Counted from the stretch's first letter, positions 24,464 to 33,950 are shown. The stretch: 35,223 nt of DNA from an uncultured Collinsella sp. (GCA_902489945.1 CABUBZ010000013.1:1-35223); one strand, 5' to 3'. The notes: generated from the letters alone by a model not told the origin. Numbers and translations: made by a program.

Positions 24464-25858
24464 ATGACCCAGGAGACGGTTAAGAACGGCACTGAAGCCC
24501 TGTTCACTCGTGAAGGCATGCCTCCCGTTAAGGAAATGATCCCGTGTGCCCTTCAGCACGTACTGGCTTCGTTTGCCGGTATCATCACCCCGGCTGTCAT
24601 CATGGCCGGCGTCTACGGCTTTAATAGCCAGCAGAGCACCGACATCATCCAGGTCGCGCTCATTCTTTCGGCAATCGACACGGCCCTTCAGGCCTTCGCT
24701 CCCTTCCGTCGCATCGGCGGCGGCCTGCCCATCGTCATGGGCGTTTCGTTCGCGTTCCTCCCGGCCCTCCAGGCCATGGGTGCCTCGGGCTTTAGCTTTG
24801 GTGCGCTGCTGGGCGGCGAGATCGTCGGCGGCGCCGTCGCGGTCCTCTTTGGTCTGGCTTACAGCAAGATTAAGTGGCTATTCCCGCCCGTCGTGACCGG
24901 TACGGTCATCTTCTCCATTGGCGTCTCTCTCTATCCCACGGCTGTCAAGTATATGGCCGGCGGTATGGGTACGCCGCTGTGGGGCACCCCGCAGGCCTGG
25001 TGCGTCGCTCTTATCACCTTCGCCGTGGTCTTTGCGCTCGCCAACTTTGGCAAGGGCACGCTCAAGCTGGGATCCGTGTTCTTTGGCATGATCGTTGGCA
25101 TGATCGTTTCGATTCCCTTTGGCATGATCGACTTCTCCAGCGTCGCCACCGCTCAGGTCTTCGCCCTTCCCAAGCTCATGCCCTACGCGCTCGAGTTTGA
25201 TCCCGAGGTCTGCATTACCCTCGCTGTCGTGTTCCCCATGGTTGCCATCCAAGTTATCGGTGACGTTTCCGCCGCCTGCCTGGGCTCCATCGACCGTATG
25301 CCCACCGAGCGCGAGCTCTCCGGCGCTATTGTGTCCCAGGGCCTCACCTCTATGGTCGGCGGCCTGCTGGGCGGTCTTCCCACCAGCGCCCTTGGCCAGA
25401 ACGTGGGCATCATCTGCTCCAACAAGGTCGTCAACAAGTGGGTCTTTGTGATCATCGCGGCCGTCTTTGCCATCGCCGGTCTGTTCCCGCAGCTCTCTGC
25501 CGTCCTTTCCGCTATCCCGCAGCCCGTCATCGGCGGCGCGACCGTCGGCGTCTTTGGCACCATCACCATGAACGGTGTGCGCATGTTCACCCGCGAGGGC
25601 CTCACGCAGCGCACCACCACCATCGTCGGCACCTCTGTTGTCTTTGGCCTGGGTATTTGGATGGCCAGCGGCTGCCTCGCCGGCGAGGGCATGCCCACCT
25701 GGGTGTCCACCGTCATCGGCTCCAACGCCGTGACCCCCACCGCCATCATGGCCATTGTCCTTAACCTGATCCTTCCGCAGACGCCGGTCGTGGCTCAGCA
25801 CATCGATGCCGCCAAGGATGCCGCTGTGGATCTGGTCCTGCCCGAGAGCAAGAAGTAG
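24464..25858 (+). CDS. NCS2-family purine (xanthine/uric acid) permease
   Basis: The 464-residue protein has about 12-14 membrane segments and matches the nucleobase-ascorbate (NCS2) family. It opens with ALQHVLASFAGIITPAVI and carries the signature GLPTSALGQNVGIICSNKVV. Family members import xanthine, uric acid or uracil with protons. A purine substrate is inferred because ssnA, ygfK and a molybdenum hydroxylase follow. The start is ATG 24464; the frame open from 24377 lacks a ribosome binding site. The gap of 196 bp to ssnA contains hairpins. Confidence 0.9.
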   Translation: MTQETVKNGTEALFTREGMPPVKEMIPCALQHVLASFAGIITPAVIMAGVYGFNSQQSTDIIQVALILSAIDTALQAFAPFRRIGGGLPIVMGVSFAFLPALQAMGASGFSFGALLGGEIVGGAVAVLFGLAYSKIKWLFPPVVTGTVIFSIGVSLYPTAVKYMAGGMGTPLWGTPQAWCVALITFAVVFALANFGKGTLKLGSVFFGMIVGMIVSIPFGMIDFSSVATAQVFALPKLMPYALEFDPEVCITLAVVFPMVAIQVIGDVSAACLGSIDRMPTERELSGAIVSQGLTSMVGGLLGGLPTSALGQNVGIICSNKVVNKWVFVIIAAVFAIAGLFPQLSAVLSAIPQPVIGGATVGVFGTITMNGVRMFTREGLTQRTTTIVGTSVVFGLGIWMASGCLAGEGMPTWVSTVIGSNAVTPTAIMAIVLNLILPQTPVVAQHIDAAKDAAVDLVLPESKK

Positions 25859-25874
25859 CCAATTCGGTGCTATT

Positions 25875-25906
25875 CGCCGGCGGACGCATCGCCTCGTCCG
25901 CCGGCG
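25875..25906 (+). promoter_or_regulatory. GC-rich hairpin between permease and ssnA
   Basis: Perfect 11-bp arms (25875-25885 and 25896-25906, CGCCGGCGGAC / GTCCGCCGGCG) flank a 10-nt loop. No T-tract follows, so it may be an mRNA stabiliser or processing element. A second hairpin (TCAGAGG / CCTCTGA, 26012-26037) ends 5 nt before the ssnA ribosome binding site. Confidence 0.5.
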
Positions 25907-26054
25907 CCATGCGGCGCCAAGCCGCACTTCAAAGGGCTTGTCCCTTTGGTGAAGCGTTGACGGGAGAGGGCCCGTTTCCGGTGTAGGCCGGCGCTTCGCA
26001 CTTCCGCCATGTCAGAGGTGTCAAACCCCGCCTCTGATGTTGAAGGGAGCATTT

Positions 26055-27410
26055 ATGCTTCTGGTCGCTAACGGTTCCGTCTTTACCCGCAACGCTCAGA
26101 CTCCGTTTATTCCCAACGGTGCGGTCGCCATTGACGGAGATACGATCGTCGAAGTGGGCCCCGAGCGCGAGCTCAAGGCCAAGTACCCGGATGCCGAGTA
26201 CGTCGACGCCCAGGGCAACCTCATCATGCCCGGACTTATCAACTGCCACACCCACATCTACTCGGGTCTGGCCCGCGGCCTTGCCATTAAGGGCTGCAAC
26301 CCCACCAACTTCCTGGAGAATCTTGAGCAGCAGTGGTGGAAGATTGACGACAACCTGACGCTCGACGGCACCAAGGCCAGCGCCTATGCCACGATTCTGG
26401 ATTCCATCCGCGACGGCGTCACCACGATCTTCGATCACCACGCGAGCTTCTGCGAGATTCCGGGCAGCCTCTTTACCATTAAGGACGCCGCTCAGGAGCT
26501 GGGCATGCGTTCGTGCCTGTGCTACGAGGTTTCCGACCGCCGTGGCCAGGAAAAGTGCGATCAGGCTATTGCCGAGAACGCCGAGTTTGCCCAGTGGGCC
26601 GCCAAGGAGCGTCGCGATAACGACAACCACATGATCGCCGCAATGTTTGGCGGTCACGCCACCTTTACGCTGTCGGATGAGACCATGGATAAGATGGCCG
26701 AGGCCAACAACGGTCTGACCGGCTTCCACATCCACGTGTGCGAGGGCATGAACGATGTGTGGGATTCCCGCCTCAACCGCGGCGGCATCAGCCCCGTCGA
26801 GCGCCTGCTGCAGCACAACCTGCTCGGCCCCGACACCATGCTGGGCCACTGCATCCACGTGACGCCCGCCGAGATGGATATCGTCAAGGAGTCCGGCACC
26901 TGGCTCGTCAACAACCCCGAATCCAATATGGGCAATGCCGTGGGCTGCGCCCCCGTGCTCGAATTCTTCCGCCGCGGCATCCCCGTGTGCATGGGCACCG
27001 ACGCCTACACCCACGATATGCTCGAGAGCCTCAAGGTCTTCCTGATCATCCAGCGCCACAACGCCGCCATGCCCAACGTGGGCTGGTGCGAGGCCATGAC
27101 GATGCTGTTCGAGAACAACGCCAAGATGGCGAGCAAGTACTTCGATCGCAAGCTCGGTGTGCTTGAGCCCGGCGCTGCCGCCGACGTTATCGTTATGGAC
27201 TACAAACCCTTTACGCCGCTGAGCGAGGAGAACATCGACGGCCATATGCTCTTTGGCATGATGGGCAAAAACTGCCGCACCACCATCATCAACGGCCGCG
27301 TCCTGTACAAGGATCGCGAGTTCGTTGGCATTGATGAGGACAAGATCAACGCGTGGACCATGGCTGAGTCCAAGAAGCTCTGGAGTACGCTCAACGATCG
27401 CGTGTACTAA
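26055..27410 (+). CDS. ssnA: SsnA-type putative aminohydrolase
   Basis: The 451-residue protein belongs to the amidohydrolase superfamily (guanine deaminase/TrzA-like TIM barrel). Metal-binding His65 and His67 are in GLINCHTHIYSG, further His residues are in GFHIHVCEGMND and LGHCIHV, and Asp316 is in MGTDAYTHD. E. coli SsnA is encoded beside ygfK and xdhD and belongs to the purine-degradation cluster; its exact reaction there is probably hydrolysis of a purine-derived ring or amide. ATG 26055 follows GAAGGGA at 26042-26048; the frame starting at 26037 is less likely. Confidence 0.92.
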   Translation: MLLVANGSVFTRNAQTPFIPNGAVAIDGDTIVEVGPERELKAKYPDAEYVDAQGNLIMPGLINCHTHIYSGLARGLAIKGCNPTNFLENLEQQWWKIDDNLTLDGTKASAYATILDSIRDGVTTIFDHHASFCEIPGSLFTIKDAAQELGMRSCLCYEVSDRRGQEKCDQAIAENAEFAQWAAKERRDNDNHMIAAMFGGHATFTLSDETMDKMAEANNGLTGFHIHVCEGMNDVWDSRLNRGGISPVERLLQHNLLGPDTMLGHCIHVTPAEMDIVKESGTWLVNNPESNMGNAVGCAPVLEFFRRGIPVCMGTDAYTHDMLESLKVFLIIQRHNAAMPNVGWCEAMTMLFENNAKMASKYFDRKLGVLEPGAAADVIVMDYKPFTPLSEENIDGHMLFGMMGKNCRTTIINGRVLYKDREFVGIDEDKINAWTMAESKKLWSTLNDRVY

Positions 27411-27423
27411 TTCCAATTGGAGA

Positions 27424-27460
27424 TTCACGCGCGTCGGATGTTTCGCCGCATCCGGCGCGC
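27424..27460 (+). promoter_or_regulatory. Hairpin between ssnA and ygfK
   Basis: CGCGCGTCGGATG near 27428-27440 is complementary, with one bulge, to CATCCGGCGCGCG near 27449-27461. The 150-bp gap is very GC-rich and has further pairing potential, but the genes probably still form one transcript. A processing or stability role is a guess. Confidence 0.45.
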
Positions 27461-27560
27461 GTATAGGCGGCCTCCGCGGGGTCGCCGGCGCTGTGCTAGC
27501 GCTACACCGTATTTGCGCCCGCCGCGCGGTCTCGCCGGGCGTTACAGAGAGGAGCTCATT

Positions 27561-30560
27561 ATGAGCGACATCATGAGGCCGATCCCGTTTTCGCAGCTGA
27601 TGAACTGGATCATCGAGGAGCACAAGACCCAGGACGCCATCTTTGGCGTGCGCAAGATGGTCACGACCAACCAGGAGGGTGCGCTTCCCATTTTTGACGA
27701 GCGCATCGAGACTCCGTTTGGCCCGGCCGCCGGCCCCAACACGCAGCTTGCCCAGAACATCGTGGCATCCTACGTGGCCGGCTCCCGCTTCTTTGAGCTC
27801 AAGACCGTTCAGGTTATGGACGGCGAGGAGCTCTCCAAGTGCGTCAACAAGCCCTGCATCGTGGCGCAGGACGAGTGCTACAACTGCGAGTGGTCGACCG
27901 AGCTCGAGGTTCCGCAGGCCTTTGCCGAGTACGTGAAGGCATGGTTTGCCTGCCACCTGATCGCTCGCGAGTACGGCCTGGGCAGCCCGGACGGCTTTGT
28001 CTTTAACATGTCCGTGGGCTATGACCTGGAAGGCATCAAGAGCCCCAAGGTCGATGCCTACATCGAGGGCATGAAGGACGCCAGCGGCTCTGACGTCTGG
28101 AATGAGTGCCGCGCATGGGCGCTTGCCAACCTGGACAAGTTTGAGCATGTCGACGCCGCATTTGTCGAATCCATCCCGGCGCGCGTGTCCAACTCCATCA
28201 CGGAGTCCACCCTGCACGGCTGCCCGCCGGCGGAGATCGAGCGCATCGCGACCTATCTGATTACCGAGAAGGGCCTCAACACCTACATCAAGTGCAACCC
28301 CACGCTGCTGGGCTATGAGTTCGCCCGCCAGCGTCTGAACGAGCTGGGCTTTGACTACATCGTCTTCGACGATACGCACTTCCGCGAGGACCTGCAGTGG
28401 GCCGACGCCGTGCCCATGTTCGAGCGCCTGATTGCCCTGTGCGCCGAGCGCGGCCTGGAGTTTGGCGTCAAGCTCACCAACACCTTCCCCGTCGACGTGA
28501 CGAGAAACGAGCTGCCTTCCACCGAGATGTACATGTCCGGCCGTTCGCTGTTCTCGCTGACCATCGAGGCCGCCCGTCGCATTACCGAGCAGTTCGATGG
28601 CAAGCTGCGCATCAGCTACTCCGGCGGTGCCACGGTCTACAACATCCGCGCCCTGTACGATGCCGGCATTTGGCCCGTCACCCTGGCGACCGACGTGCTC
28701 AAGCCCGGTGGCTACGAGCGCTTTAGCCAGATGGCCGGCGAGTTTACCGACCTGGACGGCAAGCCGTTCGCGGGCGTCTCTCTCGAGGCCGTGACGGCGA
28801 TCCAGACCGACTCGCTCACCAACCCGCTCTACAAGAAGCCGCTGCGCCCGCTGCCCGACCGCAAGGTTGCCGGCAAGAGCCCGCTTTCCGACTGCTTTAC
28901 CACGCCGTGCCGCACGAGCTGCCCCATCCAGCAAGATATTCCCGCCTACCTGGCGGCTGTTGACGAGGGCCGCTACGAGGACGCACTCAACATCATCATC
29001 GAGCGCAACGCCCTGCCGTTCATTACCGGCACCATTTGCCCGCATCCTTGCGGCCGCGCCTGCGAGCGTGCGTTCTACGAGCCCGAGGGCGCCCAGATTC
29101 GCGCCAGCAAGCTCAAAGCCGCCCGCGAGGCCATGACCGCCGTGCTGCCCAAGCTGCGCGCCCAGGCCATCGCCAGCGACAGCGAGCGCAACGTTGCCGT
29201 TATCGGCGGCGGCCCGGCCGGTCTGGCGACGGCGTTCTTCCTGACGCGCGCCGGCGTGCCCGTCACCATCTTTGAGGCCCGCGATTCGCTCGGCGGCGTG
29301 GTCCGTCATGTCATCCCCGAGTTCCGCATTGCGAGCGATGGCATCTCCCACGATGCCGAGCTCTGCCTGGCCTTTGGTGCCAAGGTGCAGCTCAATGCCC
29401 GCGTGGAGTCCATTGACGAGCTCGAGGCCCAGGGCTTTACCGACGTGGTCGTGGCCACCGGCGCCTGGATGCCCGGCTCTGCGGGCCTGGGCGAGGATGC
29501 CGAGCTCGACGTGCTGGAGTTCCTCGAGGCCGCCAAGAGGGGCGAGAAGCTCGAGCTGGGCGAGGACGTCGTGGTCATTGGCGCTGGCAACACCGCCATG
29601 GACGCGGCTCGCGTGGCCAAGCGCCTGGCTGGCGTGAAGAACGTGCGCCTGGTGTATCGCCGCACCAAGAAGCAGATGCCCGCCGACGAGGAAGAGCTCG
29701 ATCTTGCCGTTGCCGACGGTGTTGAGTTCTGCGAGCTGCTGGCGCCCAAGGCGCTCAACGGCGCGGTGCTGACCTGCGATGTCATGGAGCTTGGCGAGCC
29801 GGATGCAAGCGGCCGTCGCAGTCCCGTCGCCACGGGCGAGACCGTTGAGCTGCCCGCCACCACGGTAATCTGCGCCGTGGGCGAGGGCATCGACGCCAGC
29901 CTGTACGACGCCGCGGGCGTCGAGCACGACCGTCGTGGTCGCCTTGCCGCCACCTCGACCGGTGTCGAGGGCGTCTGGGCTGCCGGTGACTGCCGCCGCG
30001 GTCCGGCCACCGTGGTCGAGGCTATCGCCGACGCCGCCGAGGTCGCCCGCGCCATCGCCGGTGTGGACTTTAACAAGTACGCTGACCAGAACGCTCAGGC
30101 CGGTCGCGAGGACACCTGCTACGAGCGCAAGGGCACCCTGTGCCGCGACAATCGCAACTGCACCAAGACTCGCTGCCTGGGCTGCGGCTCGGTGTGCGAG
30201 GTCTGCTGCGACGTGTGTCCCAACCGCGCCAACGTGGCCATTAAGGTTCCGGGTCTGGACAAGCATCAGGTCGTCCATGTCGACGGCATGTGCAACGAGT
30301 GCGGCAACTGCGCCGTGTTCTGCCCCTACCAGGAGGGTCGTCCCTACAAGGACAAGCTCACCTTGTTCTGGAGCGAGCAGGACATGGAGAACTCCGAGAA
30401 CGAGGGCTTCCTGGCCGTGGGCGAGGATCACTTTAAGGTCCGCGTCGCCGGCACGGTCCGTACCGTCTCGATTGATGCCGTCAACACCGGTCTTCCCGAG
30501 GCCGCCCGCCTGACCATCAGGGCCGTGCGCGACAACTATTCGTACCTTCTTAAGAAATAG
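27561..30560 (+). CDS. ygfK: YgfK-type FAD/Fe-S oxidoreductase (putative selenate reductase subunit family)
   Basis: The 999-residue protein is built like E. coli YgfK. Residues 1 to about 440 form a dihydroorotate-dehydrogenase-like barrel. CRTSCPIQQDIPAYL near 450 starts a GltD-like part, with FAD motif VIGGGPAGLATAFFL near 545 and NAD(P) motif VIGAGNTAMDAARVA near 670. Residues about 853-920 carry two ferredoxin-like cysteine clusters (CLGCGSVCEVCCDVCP and CNECGNCAVFCP). It likely exchanges electrons between ferredoxin and NAD(P)H. ATG 27561 follows AGAGAGGAG; the frame open from 27417 is not needed. It belongs to the ssnA-xdh operon. Confidence 0.93.
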   Translation: MSDIMRPIPFSQLMNWIIEEHKTQDAIFGVRKMVTTNQEGALPIFDERIETPFGPAAGPNTQLAQNIVASYVAGSRFFELKTVQVMDGEELSKCVNKPCIVAQDECYNCEWSTELEVPQAFAEYVKAWFACHLIAREYGLGSPDGFVFNMSVGYDLEGIKSPKVDAYIEGMKDASGSDVWNECRAWALANLDKFEHVDAAFVESIPARVSNSITESTLHGCPPAEIERIATYLITEKGLNTYIKCNPTLLGYEFARQRLNELGFDYIVFDDTHFREDLQWADAVPMFERLIALCAERGLEFGVKLTNTFPVDVTRNELPSTEMYMSGRSLFSLTIEAARRITEQFDGKLRISYSGGATVYNIRALYDAGIWPVTLATDVLKPGGYERFSQMAGEFTDLDGKPFAGVSLEAVTAIQTDSLTNPLYKKPLRPLPDRKVAGKSPLSDCFTTPCRTSCPIQQDIPAYLAAVDEGRYEDALNIIIERNALPFITGTICPHPCGRACERAFYEPEGAQIRASKLKAAREAMTAVLPKLRAQAIASDSERNVAVIGGGPAGLATAFFLTRAGVPVTIFEARDSLGGVVRHVIPEFRIASDGISHDAELCLAFGAKVQLNARVESIDELEAQGFTDVVVATGAWMPGSAGLGEDAELDVLEFLEAAKRGEKLELGEDVVVIGAGNTAMDAARVAKRLAGVKNVRLVYRRTKKQMPADEEELDLAVADGVEFCELLAPKALNGAVLTCDVMELGEPDASGRRSPVATGETVELPATTVICAVGEGIDASLYDAAGVEHDRRGRLAATSTGVEGVWAAGDCRRGPATVVEAIADAAEVARAIAGVDFNKYADQNAQAGREDTCYERKGTLCRDNRNCTKTRCLGCGSVCEVCCDVCPNRANVAIKVPGLDKHQVVHVDGMCNECGNCAVFCPYQEGRPYKDKLTLFWSEQDMENSENEGFLAVGEDHFKVRVAGTVRTVSIDAVNTGLPEAARLTIRAVRDNYSYLLKK

Positions 30561-30571
30561 GCGAGTCTCTT

Positions 30572-31051
30572 ATGGCCAAATCCATTCAACATAACGTGGC
30601 CTACGTTGCCTGCGGAAGCGGTTGCGCCTCCGCAGGCGGCGACGCCCGCTGCAGCGAAGGCTGCATTGGCTGTGGCGCCTGCGTCACGGCCTGCCCTCAC
30701 GGTGCCATCGAGCTGGTCGATGGCGTCGCCCGCGTGGACCGCTCCAAGTGCACGGGCTGTGGCCTGTGCGGCATGGCGTGCCCGCAGCGCGTGATCGCCT
30801 TTGTTCCCGGCTATCAGAACATTCTGGTGCGCTGCAACAACACCGATAAGGGCGCCATTGCGCGCAAGATCTGCGACACGAGCTGCATCGGTTGCGGCAT
30901 GTGCGCCAAAAAGTGCCCCGCCGGCGCTATCCGTATCGAGGACAACTGCGCCCATATCGACGGCACGGATTGCCTGTCGTGCGGCATGTGTGCCGTCGTG
31001 TGCCCGCATGGCGCCATTCACGACCGCACCGGCATCGCCGCTGGCGTGTAG
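30572..31051 (+). CDS. Four-cluster 4Fe-4S ferredoxin-type electron carrier
   Basis: The 159-residue soluble protein has four CxxCxxCxxxCP motifs, so it should hold four [4Fe-4S] clusters: Cys31/34/37/41, Cys60/63/66/70, Cys105/108/111/115 and Cys134/137/140/144. It resembles the C-terminal part of RnfB without the membrane anchor. Six more cysteines (14, 18, 27, 88, 101, 126) lie outside the motifs. It is 11 nt after ygfK and 12 nt before the molybdenum hydroxylase, so it probably carries electrons between them. The ribosome binding site is weak (AGGCGAG). Confidence 0.9.
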   Translation: MAKSIQHNVAYVACGSGCASAGGDARCSEGCIGCGACVTACPHGAIELVDGVARVDRSKCTGCGLCGMACPQRVIAFVPGYQNILVRCNNTDKGAIARKICDTSCIGCGMCAKKCPAGAIRIEDNCAHIDGTDCLSCGMCAVVCPHGAIHDRTGIAAGV

Positions 31052-31063
31052 AAGGGAATCACC

Positions 31064-33841
31064 ATGGCACAGGAATTCACTTTTACCGTTAACGGCGTGG
31101 AGCGCACGACGACGGAAAACAAACCGTTGCTGCGCTACCTGCGCGACGACCTGAACATCCACTCCGCCAAGGACGGCTGCTCCGAGGGCGCCTGCGGCAC
31201 CTGCACCATCCATGTGGACGGTGCGGCCGTGAAGGCATGCGTGCTGACCACCGCCCTTGCCGCCGGCCGCAACATCGTGACCGTCGAGGGTCTGCCCGAG
31301 GACGTGCGCGAGGCCTTTGTGTACGCCTTTGGCGCCGTGGGCGCCGTGCAGTGCGGTTTTTGCATCCCCGGCATGGTCATGGCGGGTGCGGCGCTCATCG
31401 CCGAGGATCCCGAGCCCACCGAGGAGCAGATCAAGTACGCCATCCGCGGCAACGTCTGTCGCTGCACCGGCTACAAGAAGATCATCGAGGGCATTTCGCT
31501 GGCAGCTGCGGTACTCCGCGGCGAAAAGCAGATCGACGAGGACCTGGAGCGCGGCGACGATTACGGCGTGGGCAAGCGTGCCTTCCGTATCGACGTGCGC
31601 AAGAAGGTACTCGGCGAGGGCAAGTATCCCGACGACATCGACGAGCATGATCAGCCGGGCCTGACCTATGCCAGCGCGGTGCGCTCCAAGTATCCGCGCG
31701 CCCGCGTGCTCTCCATCGACACCTCCAAGGCCGAGGCCCTGCCCGGTGTGGTGGGCATCCTGCGCGCCGAGGACGTGCCGGTCAACCAGGTCGGTCACCT
31801 TATCCAGGACTGGGACGTCATGATCGCCCAGGGCGATATCACCCGCTGCGTGGGCGACGCCATCGTGCTGGTGGTTGCCGAGGACGAGGCGACGCTCGAG
31901 AAGGCCAAGAAGCTCGTAAAGATCGATTACGAGCCGCTGGAGCCCGTGCGCAATATTGTTGAGGCTAGGGCTGCCGACGCCCCGCGTCTGCACGACAGCT
32001 TCTTTGCCTTTGGCAATACCGTGGAGCTCAAGGACAACGTGTGCCAGAGCCGTCACGTGACGCGCGGTGACGCCGCCAAGGCGCTGGCCGAAAGCGCGTT
32101 TACCGTGACGCAGCGCTTTACCACGCCCTTTACCGAGCATGCCTTCTTGGAGCCCGAGTGCGCCGTGGCCTTCCCGTACAAGAACGGCGTCAAGGTGCAG
32201 TCGACCGACCAGGGCGCTTACGACACGCGCAAAGAGTGCGCCCACATGTTTGGCTGGGACAACGAGCCCGAGCGCGTGGTCGTCGAGACCATGCTCGTGG
32301 GCGGCGGCTTTGGCGGCAAGGAGGACGTGTCCGTCCAGCACCTGGCCGCGCTTGCTGCCTATAAGCTCCAACGCCCTGTGAAGTGCAAGCTCACGCGCGC
32401 CGAGTCGCTCGCGTTCCATCCCAAGCGCCATGCCATGGACGGCACCTTTACGCTGGGCTGCGACGCCGAGGGCAACTTTACCGGTCTGGACTGCGAGATC
32501 AACTTTGACACCGGCGCCTACGCGTCGCTGTGCGGCCCGGTGCTGGAGCGCGCCTGTACGCATGCCGTCGGTCCCTACAAGTACCAGAACACCGACATTC
32601 GCGGCTTTGGCTACTACACCAACAATCCGCCCGCCGGTGCATTCCGCGGCTTTGGCGTTTGCCAGTCTGAGTTTGCGCTCGAGAGTCTCATCGACCTGCT
32701 GGCCGAGAAGGTCGGCCTGGATCCGTGGGAGATCCGCTACAAGAACGCGATTGAGCCGGGCGAGGTTTTGCCCAACGGCCAGATTGCCGACTGCTCCACG
32801 GCGCTGAAGGAGACGCTGCTCGAGGTCAAGGATGCCTACTATGCGCATCCCGGCCATGCCGGTATTGCCTGTGCCATGAAGAACGCCGGCGTGGGTGTTG
32901 GCCTGCCCGATGCCGGCCGCTGCAAGATCCGCATCGAGGATGGCCGTGCCGTGGTCTACGCCGCCACGTCCGACATCGGCCAGGGCTGCAACACCGTCTT
33001 TTTGCAGGATGTTGCCGAGGCCTGCGGTCTGCCGCTTCGCTGCATTGCCAACGGCGAGTGCTCCACCGAGAACGCGCCCGACTCCGGTACCACGTCTGGC
33101 TCACGTCAGACGGTCGTGACCGGCGAGGCCGTGCGCGGTGCCGCCTTCCTGCTGCGCGATGCCATGTTTGGCATCGAGGCCGGCAAGCCCGCCCCCGCCG
33201 CCCCGGTTGCCGCCCATGGCAACGGCGTCAAGATCGAGTACGACGACGGCCGCGCCTATCAGCTGCGCTCGCAAGAGTTCGTCGCCGGCCAGGGTATGCA
33301 TCCTCAGGATCCCGCGGCTGCCATCAAGGCGCTCGAGGGTTGCGAGTTTAGCTATGTGTACCTGGAGCCGACCGACAAGCTGGGCGCCGACGTGCCCAAT
33401 CCCAAGAGCCACATCTGCTACGGCTTTGCCACGCATGTGGTTATCTTGGATGACGACGGTCGCGTGAGCGAGGTCTATGCCGCGCACGATTCCGGCAAGG
33501 TGGTCAACCCCATCTCGATCCAGGGCCAGATCGAAGGCGGCGTGCTCATGGGTATGGGCTATGCGCTTACCGAGGACTGGCCGCTCAAGGACTGCGTGCC
33601 CCAGGCCAGATACGGCACGCTCGGGCTGTTCCGTGCGCCCGAGATTCCGGATATCCACGCCATCTACGTGGAGAAGGACGAGCTGCTGCCCGTGGCATAC
33701 GGTGGCAAGGGCATCGGCGAGATCGCCACGATTCCCACGGCGCCTGCCGTGCAGAATGCCTACCGCGCGTTTGACGGCAAGCTGCGCCCGGATCTGCCCA
33801 TGGTGGATACCCCGTACAGCCGCGCTCGTCATCGCGGGTAG
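31064..33841 (+). CDS. XdhD-like molybdenum hydroxylase with fused [2Fe-2S] domain
   Basis: The 925-residue protein joins an N-terminal double [2Fe-2S] domain (Cys39, 44, 47, 59 and Cys97, 100, 132, 134) to an aldehyde oxidase/xanthine dehydrogenase-type molybdopterin domain from about residue 170. Motifs include GGGFGGKED near 414, AFRGFGVCQSE and GKGIGE with catalytic Glu886. E. coli XdhD has the same fusion and similar length. It probably hydroxylates a purine such as hypoxanthine or xanthine. Some relatives carry labile selenium, but no in-frame UGA is present here. No FAD subunit gene is adjacent. A terminator follows. Confidence 0.93.
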   Translation: MAQEFTFTVNGVERTTTENKPLLRYLRDDLNIHSAKDGCSEGACGTCTIHVDGAAVKACVLTTALAAGRNIVTVEGLPEDVREAFVYAFGAVGAVQCGFCIPGMVMAGAALIAEDPEPTEEQIKYAIRGNVCRCTGYKKIIEGISLAAAVLRGEKQIDEDLERGDDYGVGKRAFRIDVRKKVLGEGKYPDDIDEHDQPGLTYASAVRSKYPRARVLSIDTSKAEALPGVVGILRAEDVPVNQVGHLIQDWDVMIAQGDITRCVGDAIVLVVAEDEATLEKAKKLVKIDYEPLEPVRNIVEARAADAPRLHDSFFAFGNTVELKDNVCQSRHVTRGDAAKALAESAFTVTQRFTTPFTEHAFLEPECAVAFPYKNGVKVQSTDQGAYDTRKECAHMFGWDNEPERVVVETMLVGGGFGGKEDVSVQHLAALAAYKLQRPVKCKLTRAESLAFHPKRHAMDGTFTLGCDAEGNFTGLDCEINFDTGAYASLCGPVLERACTHAVGPYKYQNTDIRGFGYYTNNPPAGAFRGFGVCQSEFALESLIDLLAEKVGLDPWEIRYKNAIEPGEVLPNGQIADCSTALKETLLEVKDAYYAHPGHAGIACAMKNAGVGVGLPDAGRCKIRIEDGRAVVYAATSDIGQGCNTVFLQDVAEACGLPLRCIANGECSTENAPDSGTTSGSRQTVVTGEAVRGAAFLLRDAMFGIEAGKPAPAAPVAAHGNGVKIEYDDGRAYQLRSQEFVAGQGMHPQDPAAAIKALEGCEFSYVYLEPTDKLGADVPNPKSHICYGFATHVVILDDDGRVSEVYAAHDSGKVVNPISIQGQIEGGVLMGMGYALTEDWPLKDCVPQARYGTLGLFRAPEIPDIHAIYVEKDELLPVAYGGKGIGEIATIPTAPAVQNAYRAFDGKLRPDLPMVDTPYSRARHRG

Positions 33842-33910
33842 GGTAGAGCGCGGACGGCATTGCTGACGGGTCGTTCGCGCTCACCATCAACTGCATAAGC
33901 TGCGCCTTTG

Positions 33911-33941
33911 GCCCCGACTCCATCGCGAGCCGGGGCTTTTT
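33911..33941 (+). terminator. Intrinsic terminator after the molybdenum hydroxylase
   Basis: Nine of ten pairs (33911-33920 with 33927-33936), a CATCGC loop and five T residues make a typical terminator that ends the ssnA-xdh operon. Confidence 0.9.
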
Positions 33942-33950
33942 GTTTGGAGC

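Noticed and set aside
25929..30431. Minus-strand open frame of 1500 codons opposite ssnA and ygfK
   Set aside because: It is antisense to two well-supported genes. GC-rich codon usage leaves few stops on the opposite strand. It has no ribosome binding site or recognisable domain.
30536..32857. Minus-strand open frame of 773 codons opposite the ferredoxin and hydroxylase
   Set aside because: It is the mirror of strongly conserved genes, and its low-complexity His/Leu/Ala-rich translation is typical of an antisense shadow.
31064..33841. Selenocysteine-containing hydroxylase
   Set aside because: The frame has no internal UGA. Any selenium would be a labile cofactor, which cannot be seen in the sequence.
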